Of a DNA stretch of 64,000 nucleotides, positions 37,201 through 47,697 are shown piece after piece. The DNA is from Tamarix chinensis (taxonomy: Eukaryota; Streptophyta; Magnoliopsida; Caryophyllales; Tamaricaceae), in NCBI GenBank assembly GCA_030549775.1, contig CM060171.1, forward strand, positions 60,446,360-60,510,359, written 5' to 3'. The notes under the pieces were generated by a model. It had not been told where the DNA came from and made no database searches. It worked only from the letters and a program-made list of their open reading frames with translations. Each line of letters begins with the position of its first letter. The stretch's first letter is position 1. The position numbers and the translations under genes are program-made.

Positions 37201-40200
37201 TTTTAGTTTTAGCTTGTATTTTCATAGAGAGTTAAATTTGAGGAGGTGCAATTCATGCATTAAAATCAGGCCATGTGACATGTTGAAGAGAACATGGAAT
37301 ATCAATATCTATGTTTGATTTATCAATCGGTTCTCTACATGAATTCATTCTTAATTTGTGATTTTTTTTTTATGCATCAAAATTCAATTTTCTCTACTCG
37401 CTTTGTTAGTTTGTGTTCAATTAAACATATTCATATCCCATACAATGGAGCATCAAAACGTTCATATACACACATATTTATCATCAACATTCATCATCTT
37501 CAACCTCTAAAACACTAACCCTAATGCTCCTCCATAGCCATATTTCATGACATCTTAATTACCACTATTAACCCAATATTTTCCTTCCACAATCAACCTT
37601 ATAAATCACCATTAATAATCCTCTGAACCCCCCACCATAATCGTTCATGATCAACCACACATTCAACCCCAAAGATCCATTCTTTCATTCAAAACCCTAA
37701 CCCCAATTCCCTCTTCTTTACCAGCCTTTTTTTCTCAAAAATTAATATCCAATTAAACCCTACTCTAACCTGCTGTTAATTCCCTATCATTAGCCATTAA
37801 TCCACCAGTACAATCCTAACCAACTGAACACCACACCCAGACCCTCATAAAAATCCCCTAACACCCCAACCAAAGCCCTAACCTTCTAATTCATCCAATC
37901 CTTCTTTTTGTTTTGATTCAATTCTTATATGGTTTTTTAAAATTATTTATTTTTGGTTGTGTGTGTGTCCAATGCGCATCATAGAGGCTGGGATCCTTTT
38001 TGATGCCCTGTGTATCAATCCATGAACAGGACATATCCATTTTTGCTGTCAAAAATAAGACTCTGAATAAGAAGTGAAAGAGAGAGAAAAGACAGAAATG
38101 AGAGTTGCTTACCGATTTTGTTACCTTGAGTGTTTTGAAGGGCAGCTGCCCCTTGCCTTTTTTGTTCATTTCTTATGCTTGCAAATTCTGTGGAAGGATC
38201 TGATCTGTGATTTATTTATATATACTCTTTTTTACTGGTCAAAGATAAATCTGGCGTTTGTTTTTTGATTATTTCATGCTATCTGAACTTGCTTGCAGGG
38301 CTACATAGTCCTCAACAGACCTTGGGCATTTGTGCAGTGGCTTCAACAAGCAGATATCAAAGAAGAGTATGAATCCAAACACTCTCTAGTATTAGGGCAA
38401 GATTGCCTGCTTCACCTTCTTATTACATTATTCCATTTTGATATTGCTAAATTTCATTTTGTTATGTACAGTTACATACTGATGGCAGAGCCAGATCACA
38501 TTATTGTGAAGCCCATACCAAACTTGTCTCTTGATGGACAAGGAGCTGCTTTCCATTTCTTTTATATTGAACCCATTAAATATGAGTCTGTTCTTAGGAA
38601 GTTCTTCCCTGCAGACAGAGGACCAATAACTGACATCGACCCAATAGGGAATTCTCCTGTCATTGTTGGGAAGGTATCTAAATGCATTTCTTCTAGAACA
38701 GTGTTGTTTTATATTTCTCATGTTTAATTTCTGTTCTATAAAGTATCTAAACCTTGATCACTTCAAATTTCATTGCACAGGAATCTCTGAAGAAGATAGC
38801 TCCCACTTGGATGAACATTTCTTTGGCCATGAAGAAGGATCATGAGGCTGATAAAGCTTTTGGTTGGGTTCTTGAGATGTAAGCTTTCTTCAAACAAATC
38901 AATATGTTTTATTTGAATACTGAAATGGCATAGTGAAGTGAGTTCCTGTTTTCATTACTTATTTATTTGGACCCACAGGTATGCCTATGCTGTTTCGTCT
39001 GCACTACATAGTGTCAAAAACATCTTGTTCAAGGATTTCATGATTCAGGTTGAGTAAAATATTCTGCTTTTTCCTGCAATTAACATGCTTTTCATATGGA
39101 TCTTTTTCCTGTGATGGAAGTTGTGCATTATTTTATAATTATCCTCAGTACCTTAGTATGAGAATTTCGTATGTGTATGCTATGGGTTAGAGTTGCAAGG
39201 TAGTATGCCATCTTCCAATGTCTATAGCATAAAAGTTTATTTAACTTGTGTGCTGTACTAGCCTTGTCACTTAATGTACTGGCTATATGACCAGTAGAAA
39301 TGTAACTTGCATTCTTTACCAGCCTTCTAGTTTCTAATGGTTGCTGTGTATGATGTATCTACGTATAGCTTACTACTAGCCATCTTACCCTGTATTGGAC
39401 GGCTACTTGGTCAGACTATTACCCAGAATCCTGAGAACTATAAAATTAAGTGTAGAGATACAAAAAGACTTTGCCTGGAGAAAGGAAAGAAAAAATTTCA
39501 TTGATAAATTAGATGGTTATGATACTGTGTTTGATCGATGCCAGAAATTGTACTGCCTCTCAACTTCAGTGTGTTATAGTCTCTTAAGTCTCTACTATGT
39601 TGACATGTAGTTTATATTCAGGGCCTACAATTGCATTTTTGCTGACATTTTACTTCTTGTTATACCAGCCTCCATGGGATACAGAAATTGGCAATAAGTA
39701 CATCATACATTACACTTACGGATGTGACTATGATATGCAGGTATTAATTCTGAACTATGCGTATGTTTCTCCACTGTTACTGTGATGGAATGAAAACATA
39801 ATTATGATTTGTTATTATTATCATCTCCAGTGTAGGAAAAAGGTGATTATATGCTGCTATGTGTCTTCTTCCTCTGAACTTTTGTTTCTCCCTTCCTTTG
39901 CACAGGGTAAATTAACCTATGGAAAAATTGGGGAATGGAGGTTTGACAAGAGGTCATATGATACGGTTCCACCTCCAAGAAACCTGCCACAGCCTCCTGC
40001 TGGTGTCCCTGAAAGTGTGGTACGTGTTACTAATGCTATGAAATTGGTTTCCACCTGTTTTCTGTCTTGCTTTCAGTCAAAGTCCTTTTTATTTAATGGT
40101 TGCAACTAGTTGTGTTCATGAATTGAATATCCGGTAAAAAAATTTCGAACATTTGGAAGATCGGATATCTGAAAAAATGCTGGGAATATCTGAAAGTTTG

Positions 40201-41152
40201 GATCATATAACAAATAATCCGTTGGATATCCAAAATTTTCAAACATACCACAAATAAGAAATATCGGATAAAAAATATATTCGATCAAAAAATAATTAAT
40301 TGATTTAATTTGAACTGATATGATATAATGATTTGATTTAAGTTTTAAATTTTATTATATTTGATTAGTAATTCCAAGTTTTAGATAATATTTAAATAAT
40401 TAATCAAAATAATAATCAAAAAGTATGTGCTTTACTTCCCACACATACATGATTATATGCAAAAAAATGTTATGAAAAATAAACAATGTTTAGAGTATAT
40501 CTGTATTTAATTTATTGGATCAAATATCTAATTTATTTGATCTTTTATTGATCAGATTGGTTATTTGATTTAAAAAAAAATATTGGATCGGTTATTTGAT
40601 TTTTCGAATTACATTGATTCAAATATTGGATTGGATTATCGGATATCAAATAGCATGATTATGGTGGATTTGGTCCATTTTTATCATTAAGGGGCTATTT
40701 TGTAAGGGGATAATAGGGTAGAATAAGTGCCCTTTTATGTTAAGTCTCTTAGTGTATATTTAGAATGGAAGAGTGGTAGAATACCCATTTTACTCCAAAT
40801 AAATTTCTAAAACGGGAAAAGTAGTCTTACTCCATTCCAAATACATCATACAAAGGAGTGTACGAGAGTGTCATGCCACCTGAGCGGAGGTAAGAAGAAG
40901 GCAGCTTTGGTTTCAGACCGTGCAATGAACATTCAGGGATACTATAATAATATACACCCCAGTTTCCTCTGGAGTGTATTCACTATTGTTCCTGCATCAG
41001 AAACGTTTTCCCCGGGACTATCCAGAACGAAATGGGATAGTTAACAAGTGTATGGAATCCTTATGTTTATGGAATGCAATTTTTGTTGACAGGTGACGCT
41101 CGTCGCGATGGTGAATGAAGCAACAGCTAATATACCTAACTGGGGAGCATGA
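30815..41152 (+). CDS. Hydroxyproline O-arabinosyltransferase (HPAT, GT95), 8 exons
   Basis: Exons are 30815-31213, 38299-38366, 38472-38673, 38781-38878, 38979-39048, 39669-39740, 39906-40019 and 41093-41152. All introns are GT-AG, and the 1083 nt encode 360 residues, the usual size of the family. A hydrophobic anchor at about residues 8-25 after a short basic N-terminus predicts a Golgi type II membrane protein. Family signatures are KRLFHTAVTA, WQCRVMYYW, GGFTRILHSG, LNRPWAFVQWL, ILMAEPDHI (a DXD-like, probably sugar-nucleotide/metal-binding motif), GNSPVI, FGWVLEMYAYA, IHYTYGCDYD, GEWRFDKRSY and NEATANIPNW. Known HPATs add the first beta-arabinofuranose to hydroxyproline in extensins and in secreted peptides such as CLE. 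The frame is intact and every signature is present, so it looks functional. Which paralogue it is cannot be decided here. Confidence 0.94.
32460..32606 (+). pseudogene. Possible RNase H-like fragment of a LINE in HPAT intron 1
   Basis: The + strand reads SKVAHSLARFAL near 32520-32556. This resembles the xxVAHSLAxxAL end of the RNase H-like (RVT_3) domain attached to many plant non-LTR elements. The fragment ends at the LTR of the intronic retrotransposon. It is too short for certainty. Confidence 0.35.
32607..33712 (+). repeat. 5' LTR of the intronic retrotransposon
   Basis: It aligns over its length with 36877-37981. Shared blocks include ACAAGCCATGGGTTAGC or close variants, AATAAGGTGCTT, GAGGAGGTGCAATTCATG and CAACCCCAAAGATCCA. 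It ends four bases before the primer-binding site. Confidence 0.85.
33717..33728 (+). promoter_or_regulatory. Primer-binding site, tRNA-Met type
   Basis: TGGTATCAAAGC, one base different from the common initiator-tRNA-Met PBS TGGTATCAGAGC, directly after the 5' LTR. It would prime minus-strand synthesis in an active element. Confidence 0.8.
34104..34925. mobile_element. hAT-like non-autonomous element, GC-rich ends
   Basis: An 822-bp element with inverted ends CAGTGTTTGAAAA and TTTTCAAACACTG, flanked by GGAATAAA (34096-34103) and GGAATAAG (34926-34933). That is an 8-bp target-site duplication with one mismatch, the hAT superfamily size. Both subterminal zones (34125-34190 and 34785-34912) are packed with GGCGC/GCGCC words, forming a long imperfect inverted repeat. 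The middle is T-rich and codes for nothing recognisable, so the transposase must have come from elsewhere. It interrupts the intronic LTR retrotransposon. Confidence 0.82.
36130..36330 (+). pseudogene. Reverse transcriptase fragment of the intronic Ty3/gypsy element
   Basis: It contains MLFGLSNVVN (usually MPFGLxNAP in the family) followed by VYSDDILIYSKN, with the catalytic Asp-Asp pair present. Frame breaks upstream and loss of the rest of pol make it non-functional. Confidence 0.8.
36877..37981 (+). repeat. 3' LTR of the intronic retrotransposon
   Basis: The direct partner of 32607-33712. It ends GTGTCCAATGCGCATCA, after which unique intron sequence resumes 317 bp before exon 2. Confidence 0.85.
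38299..38366 (+). CDS. HPAT exon 2
   Basis: It codes residues 134-155 plus two bases of codon 156, after the acceptor TTGCAG. It carries LNRPWAFVQWL. The donor GA|GTATGA is chosen because it joins to exon 3 as IKEDYILM, the family consensus. The alternative read-through adds a non-family tail. Confidence 0.92.
38472..38673 (+). CDS. HPAT exon 3
   Basis: It completes Asp156 and codes residues 157-223, containing MAEPDHI, the FFYIEP segment and GNSPVI. Acceptor TACAG, donor AAG|GTATCT. Confidence 0.93.
38781..38878 (+). CDS. HPAT exon 4
   Basis: It codes residues 224-255 plus two bases of Met256, including APTWMNISLAMK and FGWVLEM. Acceptor GCACAG, donor AT|GTAAGC. Confidence 0.93.
38979..39048 (+). 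CDS. HPAT exon 5
   Basis: It completes Met256 and codes residues 257-279 (YAYAVSSALH through FMIQ). Acceptor CCACAG, donor CAG|GTTGAG. Confidence 0.93.
39669..39740 (+). CDS. HPAT exon 6
   Basis: It codes residues 280-303, PPWDTEI through GCDYDMQ. Acceptor ACCAG, donor CAG|GTATTA. The intron before it (620 nt) holds no recognisable element. Confidence 0.93.
39906..40019 (+). CDS. HPAT exon 7
   Basis: It codes residues 304-341, including GEWRFDKRSY and the proline-rich PPPRNLPQPPAGVPESV. Acceptor GCACAG, donor GTG|GTACGT. Confidence 0.93.
40115..40670. mobile_element. Possible MITE in HPAT intron 7
   Basis: An AT-rich block rich in ATATCCG and GGATATC words. Its left (TGAATATCCGGTAA) and right (TTATCGGATATCAAA) edges are imperfect inverted repeats. 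It resembles in style the ATATCCG-rich hAT-like element at 60461-60954. I could not define a target-site duplication. Confidence 0.35.
41093..41152 (+). CDS. HPAT exon 8
   Basis: A 19-residue C-terminus ending NIPNWGA, then TGA. Acceptor GACAG. The intron before it is 1073 nt and probably holds a small repeat element. Confidence 0.92.
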   Translation: MTLVAMVNEATANIPNWGA

Positions 41153-41690
41153 CAAATGAGTGGGTGGAACCTGGTGTCATACCTGCTCTGTATGGAAAAC
41201 CATATAGGAATCTCTGACGACACATATTCCATGCAAGAAGTTGATTTTGTAAAGAGACCAAGTAGGGTCTTTACCATAATATTTTTCAGACAGCAATCCT
41301 TTCTTTTGTCTCGTTATATTTCTTTTAAATGGCTGGTCGATTTTTGTATCATAGACGAGTTTTTTCATAGGTGGGACTGGAAAACAGTTTGATCTTGTAT
41401 CATAATTTCTGATGCCCCCAAAAGAGCCATTTGGCTCCTTTGGATCAACTCCTCCGTCCTCTTTCTCTGTTGGGGCTTGTATTGATTTTGGATTTGTTCT
41501 AGCAGGTACATTTATTTTATTACCTACAGATTTATTCATAATGAAAATACAAAGATTGAGAATGATAAAGCTGGTAGTTCATCAATGCAGTTTTCATAAA
41601 TTAGTTTGTCGCTGTGCCCCTCTTAAGTGTTGGATGCAACTTTCTGTTTGCTCGTACAGATTTGCATCTTTCCAATTCCAATAATTTATG
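41153..41690 (+). promoter_or_regulatory. Probable HPAT 3' untranslated region
   Basis: Sequence after the stop codon with no transposon similarity until gag-like text starts at about 41740. AATGAAA near 41539 and AATAAT near 41681 are candidate poly(A) signals, but I cannot choose the cleavage site. Confidence 0.35.
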
Positions 41691-41739
41691 AAAACAGAAA
41701 AGCCATCAATAATGGTGAATTCCGATGTTTAATTGCAAG

Positions 41740-42189
41740 AAGCCATTGACTGAATAGATGAGACACCGAAGAATTTCATTCCTAAAACAACACAAACATG
41801 ACTCATTGCGAGCCTTGGAGGAATTGATTTTAATAATGCGAAGACCACCTACTTATGTTGAAAATTCTGGAACTGCAATATCATAGATTTAACAACTAGA
41901 TTATCCACGAAATTCCTCAATACAAGGCAGGGAAAAAGGAGGTTATCATCACACCAGGCTTTTGAAGGTGGAGTATCCTTGCTTCACTAGAGAAGATTTT
42001 GAATGATGGATGTATTGTTGTGATCAATTCTTTAGTATTGAACAAACATCACTGGATGATAAGGTTAAGATAGTTGTCATACATCTTGAAAGGAAGGCGC
42101 TACAATGGCATTAAGAATTCATGACAGCAAGAATCACTTGGGATATGCCAAGATGGGAGGATTATATAGTAGACATGAGTGTCAGATTT
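41740..42189 (+). pseudogene. Element C gag, left part (Ty3/gypsy)
   Basis: Stop-ridden gag text with EYPCFTREDFE, then a WMYCCDQFF-like stretch near 42010-42033, corresponding to the WxxxxExFF capsid core of plant Ty3/gypsy gag. It runs up to the GATTT duplication at 42185-42189 and continues after element B at 58986 with SLFYNAISELKQLKK in the matching frame. No 5' LTR for C was recognised between this point and HPAT, so the left end is lost or unrecognised. Confidence 0.7.
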
Positions 42190-45100
42190 TATAACAATTC
42201 TATTTTTCACAACTGAAAAAAAATGTCATTTTAAAAACATTATGGAAGTGGAAAACTATTAAATGCATAGGAAAAAAAAGGGCGTGTTATTGCCGCACCT
42301 AACATAAGATAAGCATTAGTCGTCGATGCCATGCTAGATAAAAGGATGAGAAAATAAATCAATCAAAAGTAGAGTAAAGTGCACAAGAAACAATATATAG
42401 ATATTAAAGAAACTCTCACAAGAACAGGACCTCGATGGTCCTCGAATATTTAGATCCATGAATGAAATAAAGCTGAAGTACAAAATTTCAATTTTAGGAA
42501 ACAAAAGTAGGGTTGTAACCTTAAACCCTAGTCCATCAAGGACCACACAAAAGTCTCCAGATTTCCACGCTATCAAAACTCACACCCAACATGAGGTAAG
42601 CCAACTATTGACTATCCCCAAAAACCTGTACACGGTTATCTTCTCATGAGAATGATCAAGTGACCAAGCAAACGAGCACCTCAATACGCTTCATACTGAG
42701 TAAGCTAAGTTACCTCATCAATAAAGTCGTAGGCACACAAAGTCCAAGAATAATATGGAGATCATAGTATCATATTTCATGCTTATTTCATATAAATAAA
42801 CATATATGCTCCATCATGGTCATATAATGCATAAGAAACTCATACCATACACGATTTATCATGCTTATCAACATAACACAACATCATAGATAGCAACATG
42901 AAATACACTAAGTAGATTGTTCAAACTATTATTAGGGATTCTATCATTCATTCATTTAGTTTCCCTTTCTGCCTTATATAATCTATTAGGTCATTTATTT
43001 ATAAGCCATTATCTCTCTTCCCATTCCTTCCCTTTTATTTTTCTATTTATACATATTCTTATTCTAAATTTTTATCAAGAGATAAACTGTGCATCACCCC
43101 ATGGTATCACATACCATGAAAATTTATCCAACCCAAAGGACACAGTTTGACTAAAGCCAAGTAACCACTAATGGATATAAAGTCCGACCGAATCCAAAAA
43201 CCACCTAAGTGACCAGACCCTTTAGTATCAATATCCCCTATTATATCATTAGTATCTAGAGTGGGAAATACATCGGAAACTACTAGGATCCTGCCCGAAG
43301 GTACCAATAAATGCCTAAAGGTAGATTAACCCTGATATCTAATCAAGGGTTGTGTAACTCATACCCATACATAGCTCGATCACATTCTACTTCGAGTAAT
43401 TAGTGTATTATTTCCAACTTTATATGATCATACAAGGCCCATACAACATGCAAGTAGGGCATCCACATACTTATTCCATTTTAACCATTTTTATTTCCCT
43501 AACCATGTGGTGGGATTTCTATTAGTCCTTAACCAACATTAATCAATCCATCATAATACTCCATTTTAGGCCAATAATTCAGATTACATTATCCTTTAAA
43601 GTCATTAAACACTTATTCGGGTTTTTCACTAAGGCCTTCACAAATACCTATAAAATATACCATGAATTATGATCCATTTACTCTATCTAGTAGGTTGTCA
43701 ATCTATACCAAAAGATGCATTTCCATCCTTAAATAACTGTATAGTAGCATTAGACATAGTCTCAAAGCATACGAAGGCCAAAAGATCAAAATCACACAAA
43801 GCTAGCTAAATAAGTTGATTAATTTGACCTAACCGATTGATACGTTTTAACAACCTATCAATGAGTTTGGGCCAACCAGTCGATTGGTTTGCCTCATCAA
43901 AACTCAGGGTTCCTTTGAACTAGTTGATTGGTTTGGCTAAACTAGTCAGTCGTTCTAAGACTAGTCAATCATTCTAAGACTAGTCAATTGGTTCTATTAA
44001 ACCAATCGATGGGTTTAAGCAAACATCAACCAAGGTCACCATGAACCCATTAGTCGATTGATTTGGGCCAGCCAGTTGGCTGTTTAAAGGACTAGTCAAT
44101 TGGTTTGACCTAACTCAGTATGCCCCTAAACAACACATAACAAACATATTTCATTCAAATCACACTCTAAAATCATACAAAATTCAACCCAAAACATATT
44201 ATAGCATAATGCCAATATTTTACTAGCTCATAAACCAAATCATTTTTCACATCCAATCAAATCGACCATATTTTATCAAAAATCATAAATTTTTCTTAGA
44301 ATTCACAAACAATTCAATATGCATCAATCTAAAGCCAAACTATCATGCTAACCTATAAAATTAACACTTTATGGAATATGTCACATCACATGCTTATTCA
44401 AGCTACATTTCAAAGGTAATAATGAGTTATTTGATGCTAGTAAAAATTTCACTAGAGATTCTCAACTTCCAAAACCTTTAAAACAACATGTTAAAACTTC
44501 ATAAATCATTAAATCTTTTCACAAATTAGAACTTGAATTAGAATGAAAAATAATCTTACCAAACCTAAGAGAAAAAACATAAAGGAAGTTTCTACTGAGT
44601 GAGACTCAACTTCCACCTAAATCTAATGCTCCCTTGCTTAAAGATAAAAAAAAGGAGCTAGATAAATGATTAGAATAGTGGAAAGAACTCAAAAGAAAGA
44701 TCAAGATGGAGGGAAAAGAAAACAGGTGCTAGAGTGCTGAGATGTTACGGAAGCTAAAAGAAAAGTGAATAGAAAGGGTGACTAGGGTTATTTATAGTCA
44801 ATGAATGGGGTTATGCAATAGATTGAAAACCCTAATATTTCCCTTCTACAACTAAAATTGTGATTTTCTAGGAAAACATGTTGAATTTTCCTAGAAAATA
44901 TTGAGTATAAGAAGAAGATTATTGTGAGAAGGAATTTCTCTAATAAGAGACAGTTTGGAAAATAAAACAATGATTCTAGAGGTGTACAAAGGAGAGAGGT
45001 GAAAGAAGACAAGGGTGAGGTCATCCCCCTCCCTCAATTGTCCAAATCGAATCCTTGAATCAATTTTAGCAAATAGTTAAAGCCAAATAAATGATAAAAA

Positions 45101-45493
45101 GGGTAAGAATCTATAAAGAATAGCTTGGATTTAGATTATCAAGGTTTTATTTTGATATGATAAATTTTCCAAAAAATTTCAACTTAAAAAATATACTCAG
45201 CCCAACTAACCATTTGATAGATTAAGCCTAGTAGTCATTTGTTCTACCGACTAATCGATCGGTTTCCCTAAACTAGTCGATCAATTCAACCAAACAAAAC
45301 CCTTAATGAAATGACAAACCATTCGATCAATCCTCCTGAAAACTTATTATATTCAATTTCCCAAGCTTTATTCAAATTAATCGTTACTTCAATCCCAATT
45401 ATAGTTCTAAATTAAAATTAAACATTTTCAAATTTAATTGAACACCATAACTTTCCATTTAATAAATCTTACAAAAAAAATTAGAATATTACG
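42190..45493 (-). repeat. 3' LTR of element B
   Basis: About 3.3 kb, matching 52980-58980 minus the LINE. On the + strand it starts TATAACAATTC, a mutated form of the partner's TGTAACACTTC, and ends AATATTACG where the partner has GTATTACA. It carries the ATCGAT-centred motif clusters at 43810-44110 and 45220-45330. On the - strand a purine-rich run (AAAAGGGTAG, 45499-45512) precedes it, as expected for the polypurine tract. Confidence 0.8.
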
Positions 45494-45599
45494 ACACTAC
45501 CCTTTTAAAGAGGTTATGTCCTTAAATCTTATAATCTAAGCTCTATACATAGTACATTATATATAGCAATTCACACAATATATTCAACAAGGCAAAAGG

Positions 45600-46437
45600 G
45601 GTTACTACCCCTTTAAAATAATGCTCACACCAATAGACATCACACTAGGATAACAACTCTAGGTACTTCGCTTACATCTCTTCCTTTCCCTCCCAAGTGG
45701 CATCCTCGGCACTATGCCATGATCAGAGAACCTTTACTAGTGTAACACTCTTCATGTGCATCTCTTAGGTCTTTATGTCTAGAATGCCTACTAATCGTTC
45801 TTTGTAAATTAAAGACTCAAGCTCTAATGACTCTTATTGGATGACATGCGAAGGTTCTATTACTTATTTCTTCAGCTGGGATATGTGGAAGACATTGTGT
45901 ATATGAAACAATTCCACCGATATGGCTAAACGATAAGCAACCTTGCTAACTTGATCCATAATCTCGTATGGTCTAACATACCTTGGACTAATATTATCCT
46001 TTCTACCAAACCTCATTACTCCCTTTGTGGGAGAGACCCATCGTTCATCTCATAACCACTAGTTTATCTTCTTAAATCTGCGTAGATATCATGTTAATCC
46101 TAGGCTGCTCTCATCTAGTCCTTAATTAGTCAGATCTACCCCGTCGTCTCCTCAATCATCTTTGATCCCAACATAATTGTCTTGCTGATATCACTCTAGC
46201 ACAAGGGACTACGACACTTCCTCCCGTATATGGCTTCAAAAGGTGTCATATTGATATTTGCATGATAACTATTGTTATAGGACAACATGATCAAGTCTAG
46301 ACAATGTTCGCAACTACCATCAAAATCTAACACATGCCCAAAGCATTTCCTATAAATTTTGAATGGTCCTCTTCGTATGACCATCCTTGGCTTGGTAAAA
46401 AGCAAGACTTATCTTCAACTGAGTCCTAAAATCAGCT
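45600..46437 (-). pseudogene. Element B integrase C-terminal part and chromodomain-like tail
   Basis: The - strand at 46405-46196 reads SYNNSYHANINMTPFEAIYG and RKCRSPLC, the end of the retroviral-type integrase core (the YNxSYHxSIxMxPFEALYG signature of plant Ty3/gypsy). Upstream, HTKRTIQNL corresponds to the DGQSERTIQ motif but with the acidic and Gln residues changed. Further on, near 45740-45690, an HSAEDATWEGKEEM-like stretch resembles the integrase chromodomain tail. Stops are numerous. Confidence 0.72.
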
Positions 46438-46599
46438 TGTAATACCCTAAGTTAATACAACTATGTAGGGGCTACCCTAGACTGCTTTTAGATTAATTGG
46501 TTGGTCTTACACATCAACACGAGTCTTTTCACTACGCTTTATCCTCATTCATGTGCTTCCTGAGAAATTTTTAGAAAATTTTCTAAACTTCCCAGGTGG

Positions 46600-46762
46600 G
46601 TCATCCATCCTAAAAATTACTCCACGACCAGCACACTTAGTTGTGGAGTTCTTAGGATGGAATCACCAAAAGGATGGTGTACCATGTTTTTGGTGATTCC
46701 ATCCTAAGAACTCCTTAGTTAAGTGTGTTGGTCGTGGAGTAATTTTTAGGATGGGCAAACCT
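46600..46762. repeat. 75-bp inverted repeat (hairpin)
   Basis: Left arm 46605-46676 and right arm 46685-46760 are near-perfect reverse complements, for example CCATCCTAAAAATTACTCC against GGAGTAATTTTTAGGATGG. They derive from two TRIM LTR copies in head-to-head orientation with only a few bases between them. Confidence 0.85.
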
Positions 46763-46918
46763 CTTGGGAAGTTTTAATACTTTTATAAAAACTTCTCATA
46801 AAATGCTTAAGTGGGAAAGAAGCCTGGTAAAATGACTCATGTTGATCTATGGGGCCAACTGATCAATCTAAAAACGCTATAGGGTTTCCATTATCGTATT
46901 GACTCAGGATGTTATAAA

Positions 46919-46930
46919 TGGTATTAGAGC
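46919..46930 (+). promoter_or_regulatory. TRIM primer-binding site (first)
   Basis: TGGTATTAGAGC, one base off the tRNA-Met PBS, directly after the GTTATA end of LTR copy 2. Confidence 0.7.
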
Positions 46931-47064
46931 AAAATCGCAACCACGAGCTGAACTTGGATGAGCCAGTCTTCCACCTAGCAAGATGATTCTTGGGATAAAA
47001 CTTTATTGAGACAATTCGTGGTTCAGGCAAAACAAGGACATTGCATTCTTTGAGTAGGGGTGAA

Positions 47065-47371
47065 TTTCATACCCCAAATTGAGTGGAGTGTTATAAGGAT
47101 TGATATGGCTACTTATATTAACATGGTGTATCATCCTTTTGGTGATTCTATCCTAATAACTCTATAGTTAAGCATGTTGGTTGTGGAAATTTTTTTAGAA
47201 TGGATAACCCTCTGAGGAAGTTTTTAGGAATTTTTTGAAAATTTCTCAGGAAGTACATGAGTGGGGAGAAAGCGTGCTAAAATGACTCGTCTTGATCTGT
47301 GGGGCTAGCTAATCAATCCGAAAGCTCTCCAGGGTATCCTTCACATTTTTATATTGACTTGGGGTGTTACA
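47065..47371 (+). repeat. Complete TRIM LTR (307 bp)
   Basis: It starts TTTCATACCCC (a mutated TGTAATGCCCC) and ends GGGGTGTTACA. It serves as the reference copy for the array. Confidence 0.72.
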
Positions 47372-47373
47372 AA

Positions 47374-47385
47374 TGGTATCAGAGC
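47374..47385 (+). promoter_or_regulatory. TRIM primer-binding site (second)
   Basis: TGGTATCAGAGC, the exact consensus primer site of many plant LTR elements, two bases after the LTR end. Confidence 0.8.
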
Positions 47386-47697
47386 GAAATGAGACCGTAA
47401 GCTAAACTTGGATGAGTCAATCAGCCACCTAGAGGGACGATTCTTGGGATAAAATTGTATTGAAACAGTTAGTGGTTGATGCGCAATGAGGAAATTGCTT
47501 TCTTTGAGTGGGGGTAAATGTAATGCCCCAAATTGAGTGGAGTGTTATAAGGATTGATGTGGCCACTTATATCAACATGGTATACCATCCTTTTGGTGAT
47601 TTCATCTTAAGAACTTCATAGTTAAGTGTGTTGGTCGTGGAGAACTTATTACTCTCCAAGGTAGCCCCATGTGGTTGTATCAACTCGAGGTGTTATA

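Larger units (their letters stand above)
32607..37981 (+). mobile_element. Ty3/gypsy LTR retrotransposon in HPAT intron 1
   Basis: Direct LTRs lie at 32607-33712 and 36877-37981, both starting TGTC, ending GCATCA and about 1.1 kb long. A tRNA-Met-type primer site follows the left LTR. The interior carries gag-like text near 33915, a protease-like DSDSCTNVAS at about 35248-35277 and an RT remnant with the YSDD box. This confirms Ty3/gypsy in the same direction as the host gene. The interior is only 3.2 kb including a nested hAT-like element, so most of pol (RNase H and integrase) is missing. The LTRs differ by many substitutions and indels, so it is old. The flanking 5-mers GGGCA and TAGAG do not match. 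Confidence 0.85.
46438..47697 (+). mobile_element. TRIM-like array of miniature LTR units
   Basis: Four copies of a short LTR and two very short interiors sit inside the B integrase. Copy 1 (46438-46677) is inverted and partial. Copy 2 (46678-46916) is direct and lacks its 5' part. Copy 3 (47065-47371, 307 bp) is complete. Copy 4 (47519-47697) has an internal deletion. Each direct LTR end is followed by a tRNA-Met-type primer site, and each following LTR is preceded by a purine-rich run (GAGTGGGGG). The interiors are about 148 bp with no coding capacity. That is the layout of a terminal-repeat retrotransposon in miniature. No clean target-site duplication is visible. Confidence 0.72.

Noticed and set aside
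32602..37986. Target-site duplication for the intronic LTR element
   Set aside because: The flanks GGGCA and TAGAG do not match; the element is old or its flanks have changed, so none is claimed.
41041..41539. Minus-strand frames opposite the last HPAT exon
   Set aside because: Shadows of exon 8 and the 3' region; no domain.
46438..47697. tRNA gene suspected from the TGGTATCAGAGC box
   Set aside because: The box is the primer-binding site complementary to a tRNA end; no cloverleaf surrounds it.
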